A stretch of DNA of 64,000 nucleotides from Archangiaceae bacterium (GTDB taxonomy: Bacteria; Myxococcota; Myxococcia; Myxococcales; Myxococcaceae). The stretch lies in the NCBI GenBank assembly GCA_016714225.1, contig JADJNS010000004.1, positions 558,001 through 622,000 on the forward strand, written 5' to 3'. The notes under the pieces are model-generated. The model had not been told where the DNA came from. It searched no databases and was given only the letters and a program-made list of their open reading frames with translations. The position numbers were made by a program, and so were the translations under genes. Positions 37,929 to 47,569 of this stretch are shown here, in pieces. Positions within the stretch are counted from its first letter, which is position 1; each line of letters opens with the position of its first letter.

Positions 37929-38723
37929 ATGAAAGTCCGCGCTTCATTGCTGCTGCTCGCTCTCGTCGCCGCCCCGGCCTTCGCCGAAGAAGAGCAGGGT
38001 GCGCTCGTCGAGAAGGTCGCGGTGCGCAATCGCCTCTTCACCACCGAGCGCCGCTTCGAGCTGGGCCTGAACCTCGGCTTCATGGTGCTCACCCAGCTGA
38101 CCGAGCACTACACCGCGAACCTCGACCTGGCGTTCAACATCGTCAACACGTTCGCCATCGAGCTGCTCGCGGGCGGCTCGTACTCGCGCCACACCAGCCT
38201 CGCGCGCGACGTCGCCGATCAGCAGGCGGCGAAGTCGGTCAGCGCGACCACCCGGTGGAATGACCTCTCGGGCCTCTGGGAGATGGTCGGCAACGCGGTG
38301 GTCGCGCTGCGCTGGCAGCCGCTGTACGGGAAGATCGGCGGCGCGCTGCAAGATCTGCTGTTCGGCAACCCGATTCACTTTCAGTTCTACGTGACCGCGG
38401 GCGGCGGCGCCGGCTACTTCAAGCGCGACTCGATCGTCATCTGCCTGCACAAGACCTCGAACGCCTGCGACGAGTGGCTGAGCGAGAGCAAGGTCGGCCC
38501 GCTGTTCACCGGTGGCCTGGGCTTCCGCTTCTTCCTGCCGACCTACGGCAATCACCACTCGCTCAAGCTCGAGGTCCGCGACTGGATCTACCTCGACTCG
38601 TACAACCTGCAGGTGAAGGCCAACCAGGTCACCCCGAGCAACCCCACCCCCGAAGCACAGGCCGCTTCCGCAGGCGTCACCCAGCTCTGGCAGGTGATGG
38701 TCGGCTACTCGTACATGTTCTGA
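37929..38723 (+). CDS. gltB: Outer-membrane beta-barrel protein, GltB-like
   Basis: 264 residues from ATG 37929 (MKVRASLLLLALVAAPAFAEE, clear signal peptide). The rest alternates hydrophobic and polar residues with Tyr/Phe girdles and ends VMVGYSYMF, the terminal aromatic typical of Bam-inserted barrels. First of two tandem barrels. In M. xanthus gltB, gltA, gltC occur in this order, and GltA/GltB/GltH form an outer-membrane platform. It is 13 bp after the VWA gene and 10 bp before the next barrel, so surely one transcript. A GTG at 37923 is an alternative start. Confidence 0.7.
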   Translation: MKVRASLLLLALVAAPAFAEEEQGALVEKVAVRNRLFTTERRFELGLNLGFMVLTQLTEHYTANLDLAFNIVNTFAIELLAGGSYSRHTSLARDVADQQAAKSVSATTRWNDLSGLWEMVGNAVVALRWQPLYGKIGGALQDLLFGNPIHFQFYVTAGGGAGYFKRDSIVICLHKTSNACDEWLSESKVGPLFTGGLGFRFFLPTYGNHHSLKLEVRDWIYLDSYNLQVKANQVTPSNPTPEAQAASAGVTQLWQVMVGYSYMF

Positions 38724-38733
38724 GATCACGCCC

Positions 38734-39822
38734 ATGCGCCACGTCCTCCTCGTTCTTGCAGCGCTGATTTCGCTTCAGACCTTCTTCGTCGCGCCTGCGT
38801 CGGCTGCCGAGCCGGCGAAGACCGACGCCAAGCCCGCCGCCACGTCGTCGACCGACGACGACGAAGACGAGCCGCCGAAGAGCACCACCCTGGCGCCGGC
38901 GAAAGACCAGCCGCCCCCGGCCGCGCTGGGCGCGGTGAGCACCACGCCCACCGAGGCCGCGCAGCAGCGGCTGGTGTCGGGCGCGCCGCTCTACAACCCC
39001 AACGTCGCGGTGCACATCGTCGAAAAGAAAGAGTTCACTGACCGCTGGTCGCGCGAGATCACGCTCTACCCGGCGGCGGTACAGCTCAACGGCAAGTTCA
39101 CCCAGCACCTCGGCGCGGCGCTCGCGTTCACCTGGCACCTGCAAGAGAACTTCGCCCTGACCGTGTCGGGCCTGTACAACTACGTGAACTCCGAGTCGGG
39201 CTTTCAGAGCGAGCTCATCGACAAGGTCTCGGCCGAGGCGCAGGCGGCCAGCTCGAGCCTGCTGGTGGGCGGCGTGCTGGGCGGCGTCGAGGTCACCCCG
39301 TTCTACGGCAAGTTCGTCTTCTACGACTCGTACCTGGTGCACTTCGCGGTGGTGCTCAACGCCGGTGCCGGCGCCGGCCTCACCCGGCACCAGCTGAAGG
39401 CCAAGACCGACTGCAGCGTCGCGATGACCCAGCCCGGCAGCAGCTGCACCGAGGCCCCGACCTACGGCGACACCGGCTGGCGCTTTCTCGCCGAGCTCGG
39501 AGGTGGCTTCCGCGTGCAGTTCCTGCGGTGGCTCACCTTCCGCCTCGAGCTGCGCGACGTGATCTACACCGCGAAGGTCGACCACATCGACGGCTGCGAC
39601 CTCTCTGACTTCAACGCGATGGACGCTGCGTTTCGCCTCGGTCGCCCGGCGACGTCGGCCAACGTCGGCCCCGGGTGCAACGCCGCGAAGTACACCGGTG
39701 AAGACGCCGAGGGCCGCGACTACAGCGGCGACATCAGCCTCGGCCGCCTGCTGGTGAAAGATCAATCGTCCGACGTGCTCAACAACCTCGGCCTCTACGT
39801 CGGCTTCTCATTCAACTTCTGA
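38734..39822 (+). CDS. gltA: Outer-membrane beta-barrel protein, GltA-like
   Basis: 362 residues. Signal peptide MRHVLLVLAALISLQTFFVAPASA, then a Pro/Asp/Lys-rich periplasmic stretch (AEPAKTDAKPAATSSTDDDED) and a barrel ending LGLYVGFSFNF. Shared motifs with the preceding barrel (a 'FYVTAGGGAGYFKR' versus 'FAVVLNAGAGAGLTRH' strand pair; LELRDVIY versus LEVRDWIY) show the two are paralogues. It is expected to be part of the outer-membrane platform that couples periplasmic Glt proteins to surface adhesin. The gltC start is 2 bp after its stop. Confidence 0.7.
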   Translation: MRHVLLVLAALISLQTFFVAPASAAEPAKTDAKPAATSSTDDDEDEPPKSTTLAPAKDQPPPAALGAVSTTPTEAAQQRLVSGAPLYNPNVAVHIVEKKEFTDRWSREITLYPAAVQLNGKFTQHLGAALAFTWHLQENFALTVSGLYNYVNSESGFQSELIDKVSAEAQAASSSLLVGGVLGGVEVTPFYGKFVFYDSYLVHFAVVLNAGAGAGLTRHQLKAKTDCSVAMTQPGSSCTEAPTYGDTGWRFLAELGGGFRVQFLRWLTFRLELRDVIYTAKVDHIDGCDLSDFNAMDAAFRLGRPATSANVGPGCNAAKYTGEDAEGRDYSGDISLGRLLVKDQSSDVLNNLGLYVGFSFNF

Positions 39823-39824
39823 CC

Positions 39825-41342
39825 ATGACCCGCTCACTGCTCATCACCGCCGCGCTGTTCTCCTCGCTGGCGCAGGCGCAGGACCTCGGCCTCTACAACC
39901 GGGCGCTCTCGGCGTTCAACGCCAGCAACTACAACGACGCGGCGCAGCTGTTCTTCGAGGTCAACAACTCGACGACCGACCCCGACCTGCGAATGAAGAG
40001 CGAGTACTACCTCGCCTCATCGTTCCAGAAGAAGGGCATGCCGGTCAGCGCCTTCATCTACTTCGACACCATCTTGCGGGCGGGCAAGTCGCACCCGTTT
40101 CACCTCAAGGCGGTCGAAGGCCTGGTGAACGTGCAAGACACGCTCGACGACCAGTACCTGATCCCCTCGGAGCTCAACAAGTACTACGACCCCGAGGCGT
40201 GGGCGACGCTGCCCAGCGAGGTGCTGGCGCGGGTGAACTTCCTCATCGCGACCATCGACAACCGCCGCGGCAAGCTCGACGAAGGCCGCGACTTCGCGCT
40301 GGCGGTGCCTCCCGAGGCGAGCGTGTACCTGAAGGCGCAGTACCTGCTGGGCCTCATCTACGCCGACCCGCGCTACCCGGGCGACACCAAGAAGGCGCAG
40401 GAAGACGCGGTCACCGCGTTCGAGACGGTGGTGGGCTCGAAGCAGACCGGTCAGAAAGACGACGTGCTCACCAAGCAGCTCGCGCTCTTGGGTGAAGGCC
40501 GCGTGTATTACGGCCTCGAGCGCTTCGACAAATCGACCGAGGCGTACGAGAAGATTCCCCGGTTCTCGAAGTACTGGGACCAGGCGCTCTTCGAGAACGG
40601 CTTCGCCCGCTACAAGAACGACGATCTGGGCGGGGGCCTGGGCAGCCTGCAGGCGCTGCACGCTCCGCAGTTCATCGGCGCGTTCCAGCCCGAGTCCTGG
40701 TACCTCAAGAGCGTCATCTATTACGAGAGCTGCCTGTACGAAGAGGCCAAGGCGGCGCTGGGCGCGTTCGACGAGGTCTACCTGCCGATGGCCGAGAAGC
40801 TCAAGCCGATCGTCGAGGCCGAGCAGCGCGACGTGGCCGAGTACTTCAAGCTGGTCGACACCAACGACGCCGAGAAGGTGCCGGTGGCGGTGCTGAACTT
40901 CGTGCGCGGCAACGAGCGCATGCTGGGCGTCTTCTCGATGCTCAAGCAGATCGACGCGGAGAAGAAGCTGCTCGAAGAGAACTCGGGTTGGCGCGCGGCG
41001 CGGCTCTCGGCCGAGGTCACCACCTACCTCGACAGCAACCGCGGCACCTTGCAGCAGGTCGCCGGCACGCTGGCCAAGAACCGGCTCATCGAGGCGTACA
41101 AGCAGATTCGCTTCTTCGCCGACCAGGCTGAAATCGTTCGCTTCGAGACGTCGAAGGCCGAAAAGAACCTGGCCGAGGCCGGGGTCGATCAGCGCGCGGT
41201 GCTGAAGAAGCAGGCCATCTACCGCCCGCAGATGCCCGCCGAGAACTGGAACTACTGGAAGTTCCAGGGCGAGTTCTGGCGCGACGAGATCGGCTACTAC
41301 CAGTACACGCTCAAGAAGGGCTGCCCCGAGAGCGCCGAGTGA
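39825..41342 (+). CDS. gltC: Periplasmic TPR protein, GltC-like
   Basis: 505 residues. Signal peptide MTRSLLITAALFSSLAQAQ, then TPR-like helical repeats (LYNRALSAFNASNYNDAAQLFFEV; YYGLERFDKSTEAYEKIPRF). The position directly after the two barrels matches gltB-gltA-gltC of M. xanthus, where GltC is a periplasmic link between inner and outer membrane parts. The C-terminal region (ENWNYWKFQGEFWRDEIGYYQYTLKKGC) is rich in aromatics. Its stop overlaps the next start (GTGA at 41339). Confidence 0.72.
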   Translation: MTRSLLITAALFSSLAQAQDLGLYNRALSAFNASNYNDAAQLFFEVNNSTTDPDLRMKSEYYLASSFQKKGMPVSAFIYFDTILRAGKSHPFHLKAVEGLVNVQDTLDDQYLIPSELNKYYDPEAWATLPSEVLARVNFLIATIDNRRGKLDEGRDFALAVPPEASVYLKAQYLLGLIYADPRYPGDTKKAQEDAVTAFETVVGSKQTGQKDDVLTKQLALLGEGRVYYGLERFDKSTEAYEKIPRFSKYWDQALFENGFARYKNDDLGGGLGSLQALHAPQFIGAFQPESWYLKSVIYYESCLYEEAKAALGAFDEVYLPMAEKLKPIVEAEQRDVAEYFKLVDTNDAEKVPVAVLNFVRGNERMLGVFSMLKQIDAEKKLLEENSGWRAARLSAEVTTYLDSNRGTLQQVAGTLAKNRLIEAYKQIRFFADQAEIVRFETSKAEKNLAEAGVDQRAVLKKQAIYRPQMPAENWNYWKFQGEFWRDEIGYYQYTLKKGCPESAE

Positions 41343-41683
41343 TTCGCGCGCTGGCAGTCGCACTCGTGCTGCTGCTGGCGCCCGACGCGTTGGCGAAGGG
41401 CAAGAAGAAGGCTGCGCCGGCCAAACGCACCCCGGCGGCGCAGGTCGAGAAGGTGCACGCCTTCTCGGAAGAACCGATCGCGCGGCTGCAGGTGGTCGAC
41501 ACCCGCGGAGATCGAGCAGTGGTCGAGAATAAACAGGGCGGCGCCGTGTTGGTGCGCGCTGGAGATCACCTCGGCGCAGAGGGCCTCGAAGTCGTGAAAG
41601 TCACGCTCGGTTGCGTGCAGCTCAAGAGCGAAGACGCCGACCTCACGCTGTGTGTCGATGTGCCCGAAGTGCCCCGGACCTGA
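41339..41683 (+). CDS. Small exported protein between gltC and gltD (unknown)
   Basis: 114 residues from GTG 41339, overlapping the gltC stop. Signal peptide MIRALAVALVLLLAPDALA, a Lys-rich linker (KGKKKAAPAKRTPAA), then a ~70-residue beta domain (RLQVVDTRGDRAVVENKQGG; VRAGDHLGAEGLEVVKVTLG; CVQLKSEDADLTLCVDVP). The 'GD.LG...V..V....V.L' pattern recalls the PilP/GspC-type periplasmic domains that bind secretins; this is only a resemblance. Two Cys may pair. I do not recall a counterpart in the M. xanthus glt clusters, so it may be an undescribed component. Confidence 0.7.
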   Translation: MIRALAVALVLLLAPDALAKGKKKAAPAKRTPAAQVEKVHAFSEEPIARLQVVDTRGDRAVVENKQGGAVLVRAGDHLGAEGLEVVKVTLGCVQLKSEDADLTLCVDVPEVPRT

Positions 41684-41741
41684 GCTTTTCTTCCCAAAGG
41701 GCGATGGTGTAGGGTCCGCCCGCTTTTTCCAGGAGAAATGA

Positions 41742-44700
41742 ATGAAGGCCGTTCGCATCGCCTCGTTGGCGCTCACTTTCGCTCTTTCGGCAGCCCCTTC
41801 TTTCGCGGCCGACGCGAAGAAGAAGGGCGCCCCGGCGGCGGAGAAGAAGAAGGAAGAGAAGAAGCCGGCGAGCCGTGAAGAGGTCCGCAAGGGCCCGGCG
41901 AAGTTCAAAGATCTCCCCAAGCTCGAAGACGTCGAGCGCGAGCGCATCGCCGATCAGAAGCGCGATGAGTCGATCGAGAGTCTCAAGAAGATCATCCCCA
42001 AGATCGACGAGGGCTCGCCGCAGAAGGCCGAGCTCTACTTTCAGCTCTCGGAGCTCTACTGGGAAAAGAGCAAGTACCTCTACCGCAAAGAGATGCTGAA
42101 GTTCCAGGAGGACGAGAAGAAGGTCGACGAGGCGAAGAACCGCGGCGAGAAGGTCGCCGACGCGAAAGAAGAGCACCGCGAGTCCGAGCTGTACCGGTCG
42201 GAGACGATGCGCTTCTACGACCTGATTCTGCGCGAGTTCCCCAGCTACGACCGCAAAGACGAGGTGCTGTTTGCGCTCGCGTACAACCTCTACGAGATGT
42301 CGAGCGGGCTGATCGCCGAGGGCAAGGCGGGCGAGGCGACCAAGAAGCGCGACCAGGCGGTGAAGCGCTACGAAGAGCTGATCAAGGGCTACCCGAACTC
42401 GAAGTTCATCGGCGACGCGTACGTTCAGCTCGGTAACCACTACTTCGACGTGGCCAACAACCTGACGAAGGCCAAGGAGATGTACGAGAAGGCCTTCCAG
42501 AACAAAGAGCCGAAGATCAAGTCGTACGCGCTCTACAAGCTGGCGTGGTGCGACTTCAACGCGGGTGAGCACGAGAAGGCGCTCAAGAAGCTGCAAGACG
42601 TCATCGAGTACACCGAGAAGCAGGAGAAGAAGAAAGAGTTCACCGACCTGAAGACCGAAGCGCTCAACGACTCGGTCACCATGTTCGTGCAGCTGAACCG
42701 CGCCGACGATGCCATCGCCTACTACAAGGCCAAGGCCGGCAAGAAGAAGCAGCTCACGCTGACCACGCGCCTCGCGTTCCAGCTCGCCGACGCCGGCCAC
42801 CACGACAACGCGATCAAGACGTTCCGCCTGATGCTGAACGACAACCCGGTGGCCGAGGCGGCGCCCGACTTCACCCAGCAGGCGATCATCAAGGGCTACG
42901 AAGGCCTGCGGCAGCGCGACAACGTCAAGGCCGAGACCAAGAAGATGGCCGAGCTCTACCGGCCCGGCTCGTCGTGGTGGAAGGCGAACGAGTCGAAGAA
43001 AGAAGTGCTGCGCAACGGCTTCAGCGTGGCCGAAGAAGGCATGCGCACCATCGTGACCGAGTACCACCAGGAAGCGCAGAAGACGAAGCAGGCGGTGACG
43101 TACCGGCTCGCGGGCGAGATCTACAAGCAGTACGTCGACGCGTTCGCCACCGGCGACGACGAGGCGTTCATCTCGGACCAGGCCTTCAACCTCAAGTTCT
43201 TCTACGCCGAAATCCTCTGGGCGCTCGAAGAGTGGGAGCCGGCCGCCAAGAATTACGACGAGGTCGCTGGCGTTCAAGATCCCCAACCGCGAAAAGGCGA
43301 AAGAGGCCTCCAACGAGAAGTACCGCCAGTCGGCCGCGTACAACGCGATCCTCGCGTACACGAAGCTGATCAACATCGAGCGCAGAAGCGCTCGGTCGCC
43401 GAGCTCGTCGAGAAGCCGCTGACCAAGTTCGAGCAGGCGCTGATCTCGGCCGGCGACACCTACAACAAGCTCTACCCGAAGAACGCGGACGAGATCGAGG
43501 TTCGCTACCAGGCGGCGGTTCTCTATTACGACCGCAACCACTTCGTGGAAGCCGCCAAGCGCTTCACCGAGGTGATCGGCAAGTGGCCCGAAGACAAGCG
43601 CTCGGCCGACGCCGCCGACCTCACCATGTCGGTGCTGGAAGAGAAGGAAGAGTGGGAGCAGCTGAACAAGAGCTCGCGCGAGTTCCTCGCCAACAAGAAG
43701 CTGGTGAGCGCGAAGCAGAACGCCGAGTTCGCCAAGCGCACCGCCGCGATCGTCGAGGGCAGCCAGTACAAGTACGTCGACCTGGTCATCTTCAAGAAAG
43801 AGAAGAACGCGAAGAAGGCCGCCGAAGATGTTCCTCAAGTTCGTCGCAGGAGTTCCCCAAGACCGACAACGCCGACCGCGCGCTCACCTACGCCGTCCTG
43901 ATCTTCCAGGACGCGAACGAGCTCGACCGCGGCATCTCGACCGGTGAGCGGGTGCTGAGAGAGTACCCGGGCAGCAACTTCGAGCTGAAGGCGCGGTACT
44001 CGCTGGCCAAGTTCTACGAGAAGATCGCCGACTTCGAGAAGTCGGCCGCGATGTACGAAGACTTCATCGCCGCGTACGACAGCTGGGCGGGCCCCAAGGC
44101 GGTCGGCTACGACAACATCAAAGAGCTTTTGAAGAAGGAGAAAGAGGCGAAGGACAAAGAGGCGAAGGCCGCCGCCGCCGCCGCGAAGGGCAAGAAGCCC
44201 GACCCGAAGGGCGCCAACGCCACCGCTGCCGCGGGCACGTCGCCGCGCTGGAGCGTGGGGCAGATCGCCGCCGCGCCTCCCAAAGAGAAAGAGAAGCTCG
44301 AGGCCTTCAAGAAAGAGCGCGAGGAGCTGACCAAGGAGGCCGAGAAGGAAGACTGGGTCTCGGCGGCGCAGTTCAACGCCGGCCTGTGGTGGGAGGGCCT
44401 GGGCAAGTCGGACAAGGCCATCGCCGACTACCAGCGCTACATCGCGCGCTTCAAAGACAAGAAAGACGTGCCCGAGATCGCGCTCAACATCGGCCTCATC
44501 TACGAGAAGGACAAGAAGTACCCCGAGGCGATGAAGACCTTCGACCAGTTCCTCACCACCTACGCGAAAGACGCGCGGGTGAAAGAGGCGACCCGGTTCG
44601 ACCTCAAGTACCGCCAGTACCTCGACAATAAGATCCTCAAGAACACGGCCGAGATGGACAAGCTGGCCAAGGAGATCGTCGCCAGCTACCCGAAGCTCAC

Positions 44701-45364
44701 CGCCGAAGACAAGAACAGCGACCGCGCCATGGCTGGCCTACGCGCACATCCGCTTCACCTCCTCGAGCCCACGTGGAACCAGTACGTCGGCATCACGTTC
44801 AAGAACTTGAAGACGCTCAAGAACGACCTGAAGGCGAAGACGGCCAAGATTCAGGACATCGAGAAGGGCTACCTCGAGATTCTGCAGATCGGTAACGGCG
44901 AGTACGGCATCGCGGCGCTGACCCGCATCGGCCTGGCGTACGGCGACTTCTCGCAGAACTTCCTCGACTCGCCCGACCCGAAGGGGCTCGACGAAGATCA
45001 GCTCTCGATGTACCGATCGGAGCTCGAGAACCGCGCCTTCCCCCTCGAAGAGAAGGCGCTCGAAGGCCTCGAGAAGGCGCTGGCCAAGTCGTACGAGCTG
45101 TCGGTCTACAACGAGTGGACGTTGCTCGCGCAGGACAAGGTCAACAAGTACAAGCCCGGCCTCTACGGCAAGGTGCGCGAGGTCGCGTACCGCGGCGCCG
45201 AGTTCTTCTGGGAAGAGAAGCTCGACAAGACCGGCGGCAGCGGCACCGTGCCCGCGCCAACCAAAGAAGGCACTCCGCCGCCGGCGAAAGACGGCAAAGA
45301 CGTGAAGGACGCTCCTCCCTCGAAGGCCAACACCACTGCAGCGGCGACTCCGGCCGCAGGGTGA
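41742..45364 (+). CDS. gltD: Giant periplasmic TPR protein, GltD/AgmU-like (multiple frameshifts)
   Basis: About 1,207 codons, close to AgmU of M. xanthus (about 1,200 residues). Signal peptide MKAVRIASLALTFALSAAPSFA, then many TPR units (FYDLILREFPSYDRKDEVLFALAYNLYEM; YEELIKGYPNSKFIGDAYVQLGNHYFD; KAIADYQRYIARFKDKKDVPEIALNIGLIY). The frame is broken at about 43265 and 43381 (segment LAFKIPNREKAKEASNEKYR reads in another frame), at 43826 and 43845 (MFLKFV / QEFPKTDN), and at 44731-44762 (LAYAHIRFT); homology is unbroken, so indel errors are likely. It starts with a good ribosome site (CCAGGAG) 58 bp after the previous gene. In the gliding machine GltD spans the periplasm. Confidence 0.78.
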
Positions 45365-45373
45365 GAAGTGATC

Positions 45374-46690
45374 ATGAAGCGCATCGCAATCGCACTCGCC
45401 ACGTCGTTGGCCGTCGCCTGCAGCACCACCCAGACCGAGGTGAAGAAAGACCCGGCCGACACGGCCAACAAGCCGCCTCCGCCGCCGAAAGAGAAGTCGG
45501 CGCAGGAGATCTTCAGCGAGGGCGTGGCGGCATTCGACCGGGGCGAGCTCGACGCAGCCAAGGCGTCGTTCGAGAAGGTCGCCGCGAAAGAGCCCAAGCT
45601 CGCCGCGGTCACCTACAACCTGGGCGTGGTGGCCGAGCACCAGGGGCGGCTGGCCGACGCGCAGAAGCACTACGAAGAGACCCGCAAGCTCGACCCCAAC
45701 CACCGGGCGTCGCTGCTCAACCTGGGCAAGATCTACCGGCTGCAAGACCGGTTCGCCGACGCGATCAAGCTGTACGAAGAGGCGCTCAAGGCTCCCGGCG
45801 CCGAGTACGACGTGGCGCTGCTCAACAACCTCTCGGTCGCGTACCGGCTGTCGAAGTCGTACGACAAGGCCGAGGCCGCGGTGCGCAAGGTGCTGAGCCG
45901 CACCAAAGACAACCCCGACGCGTACAAGAACCTCGCGCTGATCTACTTCGACCAGGGCAACTACCGGCTCGCCGAGTTCATCTCGGCCAACGCCAAGAAG
46001 CTCGACGACAAAGACCCGGGCGTGGTGAACAACCTGGGCCTCATCTACCTGAAGCTCGACGACCGCCGCTCGGCGCTGGGCCAGTTCCAGAAGTCGGTGC
46101 AGCTGTCAGAGAAGTTCGCTCCGGGCCACGTCAACCTGGGCGCGATGGCGCTGCAGTACCGCGACTACCAGAACGCCGAGAAGGCGTTCTCGAAGGCGAT
46201 CGCGTTGGACCCGACGTCGTACGAGGCGTTTCTCGCCTACGCCTGGGCGCTCGATGGCCAGAAGGGTAAAGACCCCAAGAAGGGCATCGCCGCGGGCGAC
46301 GCGTTCGAGAAGGTGCTGGCGCTGAAGACCGACCACCCCGACGCCATCTGCGGTGCGGGCTGGGCCTACGCGGTCGACAAGGCCAGCTGGGACAAGGCGG
46401 TGAAGTACCTGGAGAAGTGCAAGACCCAGTCGGTCACCTCGCCCCAGGACAACCAGCTCATCGACGTGAAGCTGAAGGCCATCGCCACCATGCAGAAGGC
46501 GGGCGCTCCGGCTCCGGCCCCGGCCGACAAGGCGAAAGAGAAGCCGAAGGCGCAGTCGGGCGGCGCGGCGCTGCTCGACAAGGTGGCCGACGAAGGCGCG
46601 AAAGAGGGCGGCGATCAGCCTGCTCCTGCTCCCGCCGAGGGCGAGAAGAAGCCCGAGTCGGCTCCGGCGCCTGCGCCCGAGAAGAAGTAG
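45374..46690 (+). CDS. gltE: TPR lipoprotein, GltE/AglT-like
   Basis: 438 residues from ATG 45374 (MKRIAIALATSLAVACSTTQ, lipobox Cys); a GTG at 45368 is alternative. At least seven TPR units follow (AAVTYNLGVVAEHQGRLADAQKHYEETRKL; ALIYFDQGNYRLAEFISANAKKL; GVVNNLGLIYLKLDDRRSALGQFQKSVQL). The C-terminus is Lys/Ala/Pro-rich. The order gltD-gltE matches agmU-aglT of M. xanthus, where the product is required for adventurous motility. It starts only 9 bp after gltD. Confidence 0.78.
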   Translation: MKRIAIALATSLAVACSTTQTEVKKDPADTANKPPPPPKEKSAQEIFSEGVAAFDRGELDAAKASFEKVAAKEPKLAAVTYNLGVVAEHQGRLADAQKHYEETRKLDPNHRASLLNLGKIYRLQDRFADAIKLYEEALKAPGAEYDVALLNNLSVAYRLSKSYDKAEAAVRKVLSRTKDNPDAYKNLALIYFDQGNYRLAEFISANAKKLDDKDPGVVNNLGLIYLKLDDRRSALGQFQKSVQLSEKFAPGHVNLGAMALQYRDYQNAEKAFSKAIALDPTSYEAFLAYAWALDGQKGKDPKKGIAAGDAFEKVLALKTDHPDAICGAGWAYAVDKASWDKAVKYLEKCKTQSVTSPQDNQLIDVKLKAIATMQKAGAPAPAPADKAKEKPKAQSGGAALLDKVADEGAKEGGDQPAPAPAEGEKKPESAPAPAPEKK

Positions 46691-46750
46691 GGCAGGGCTC
46701 GTCGACATGCCTCGTCAGCCGGTCAGCGTGAATCGTGCCCGTGCCCGCGC

Positions 46751-47104
46751 TCAGACTCGCTCGGCCCACTCTTCTTCTTTGAATCCGACCAGCACGGTGT
46801 CGCCCTTCACGTAGACCGGGCGCTTCACCAGCTTGCCGTCTTTGGCGAGCCAGTCGATGAGCGTGGCGTCGCTGGCGGCGTCGACCTTGGCCTTGCCCAG
46901 GGCGCGGTAGCTCAGCCCGCTGGTGTTGAGCCACTTCTTCACCGGCTTGCCCGACTTCGCGATCCACTCCTTCAGCTCTCTCACGGTGGGCGGCTGCTCG
47001 ACGATGGGGCGCACCTGGGCAGAGATCTTCTTCTGCTCGAGCCATTTCAACGCGCGGCGGCAGGTCGAACAGCCGGAATACGAGAGCACCAGCGGGGTCG
47101 TCAT
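46751..47104 (-). CDS. ArsC/Spx/MgsR-family thioredoxin-like protein
   Basis: 117 residues: MTTPLVLSYSGCSTCRRALK, with CxxC (Cys12, Cys15) as in Spx/MgsR rather than the single CX5 of ArsC, then RPIVEQPPTVRELKEWIAKS and KLVKRPVYVKGDTVLVGF, the family C-terminus. The family includes arsenate reductases and RNA-polymerase-binding redox regulators; which applies here is open. It is inserted, on the opposite strand, between gltE and cglF. Confidence 0.85.
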   Translation of the reverse strand: MTTPLVLSYSGCSTCRRALKWLEQKKISAQVRPIVEQPPTVRELKEWIAKSGKPVKKWLNTSGLSYRALGKAKVDAASDATLIDWLAKDGKLVKRPVYVKGDTVLVGFKEEEWAERV

Positions 47105-47240
47105 GGGGCGGGAACCCTAGGCGAACCGGGGTGTCCGTAGGGACATGCCGAAGCGCGTCAAAGAGGCGACGGGGGCGGGGTGGGCGGGGGGTGACAACGA
47201 CCCCTGAAATCCCTTAGGGTGCGCCGACTTTTGGAACCGT

Positions 47241-47268
47241 CGGACCTACCTCGTTGTCAAAAGGTCCG
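47241..47268 (+). promoter_or_regulatory. Hairpin upstream of cglF
   Basis: CGGACCT (47241-47247) and AGGTCCG (47262-47268) make a 7-bp stem with a 14-nt loop, 28 bp upstream of the cglF ATG and close to its ribosome site (TAGGAGG, 47281-47287). Because the Spx-like gene splits the cluster, cglF needs its own promoter, and this may be its operator or leader hairpin. Confidence 0.4.
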
Positions 47269-47296
47269 TCTAACAAGAAGTAGGAGGCGTATTCGC

Positions 47297-47557
47297 ATGC
47301 ATCGCTCTCTCGCAATCGCCGTGGCGCTGGTGGTCAGTGCGCCCGCGTTCGCTCAAGGCAAGGTCATTCAAGAAGAAGACAAGACCGTCTATCGCAAGAA
47401 GACGACGATCGACTTCACCGACGTGGCCGTCGAAGGCGATCTCACCAAGCCTGAAGGCAGCTACGCGATCAGCAAGAAGAAGACCTCGTTCAAGAGCCTG
47501 ATCAAGATTCGCGACAACTTCAATCCCGAGCTCCAGAAGTCGGTCGACAATCTCTAA
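47297..47557 (+). CDS. cglF: Small periplasmic gliding protein, CglF/GltF-like
   Basis: 86 residues from ATG 47297, preceded by TAGGAGG. Signal peptide MHRSLAIAVALVVSAPAFA, mature part QGKVIQEEDKTVYRKKTTID...VEGDLTKPEGSYAISKKKTS...LIKIRDNFNPELQKSVDNL. The 'VEGDL.KP.GSY' segment also occurs in Glt-system partners. In M. xanthus a small exported protein gene (gltF/cglF) lies between gltE and gltG, the same place as here. It is 12 bp upstream of gltG. Confidence 0.7.
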   Translation: MHRSLAIAVALVVSAPAFAQGKVIQEEDKTVYRKKTTIDFTDVAVEGDLTKPEGSYAISKKKTSFKSLIKIRDNFNPELQKSVDNL

Positions 47558-47569
47558 AGGTAGAAAATC

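Noticed and set aside
46691..46750. Third full copy of the palindromic repeat
   Set aside because: Only short GTGCCCGTGCCC-type similarity is seen, too weak to call as a copy.
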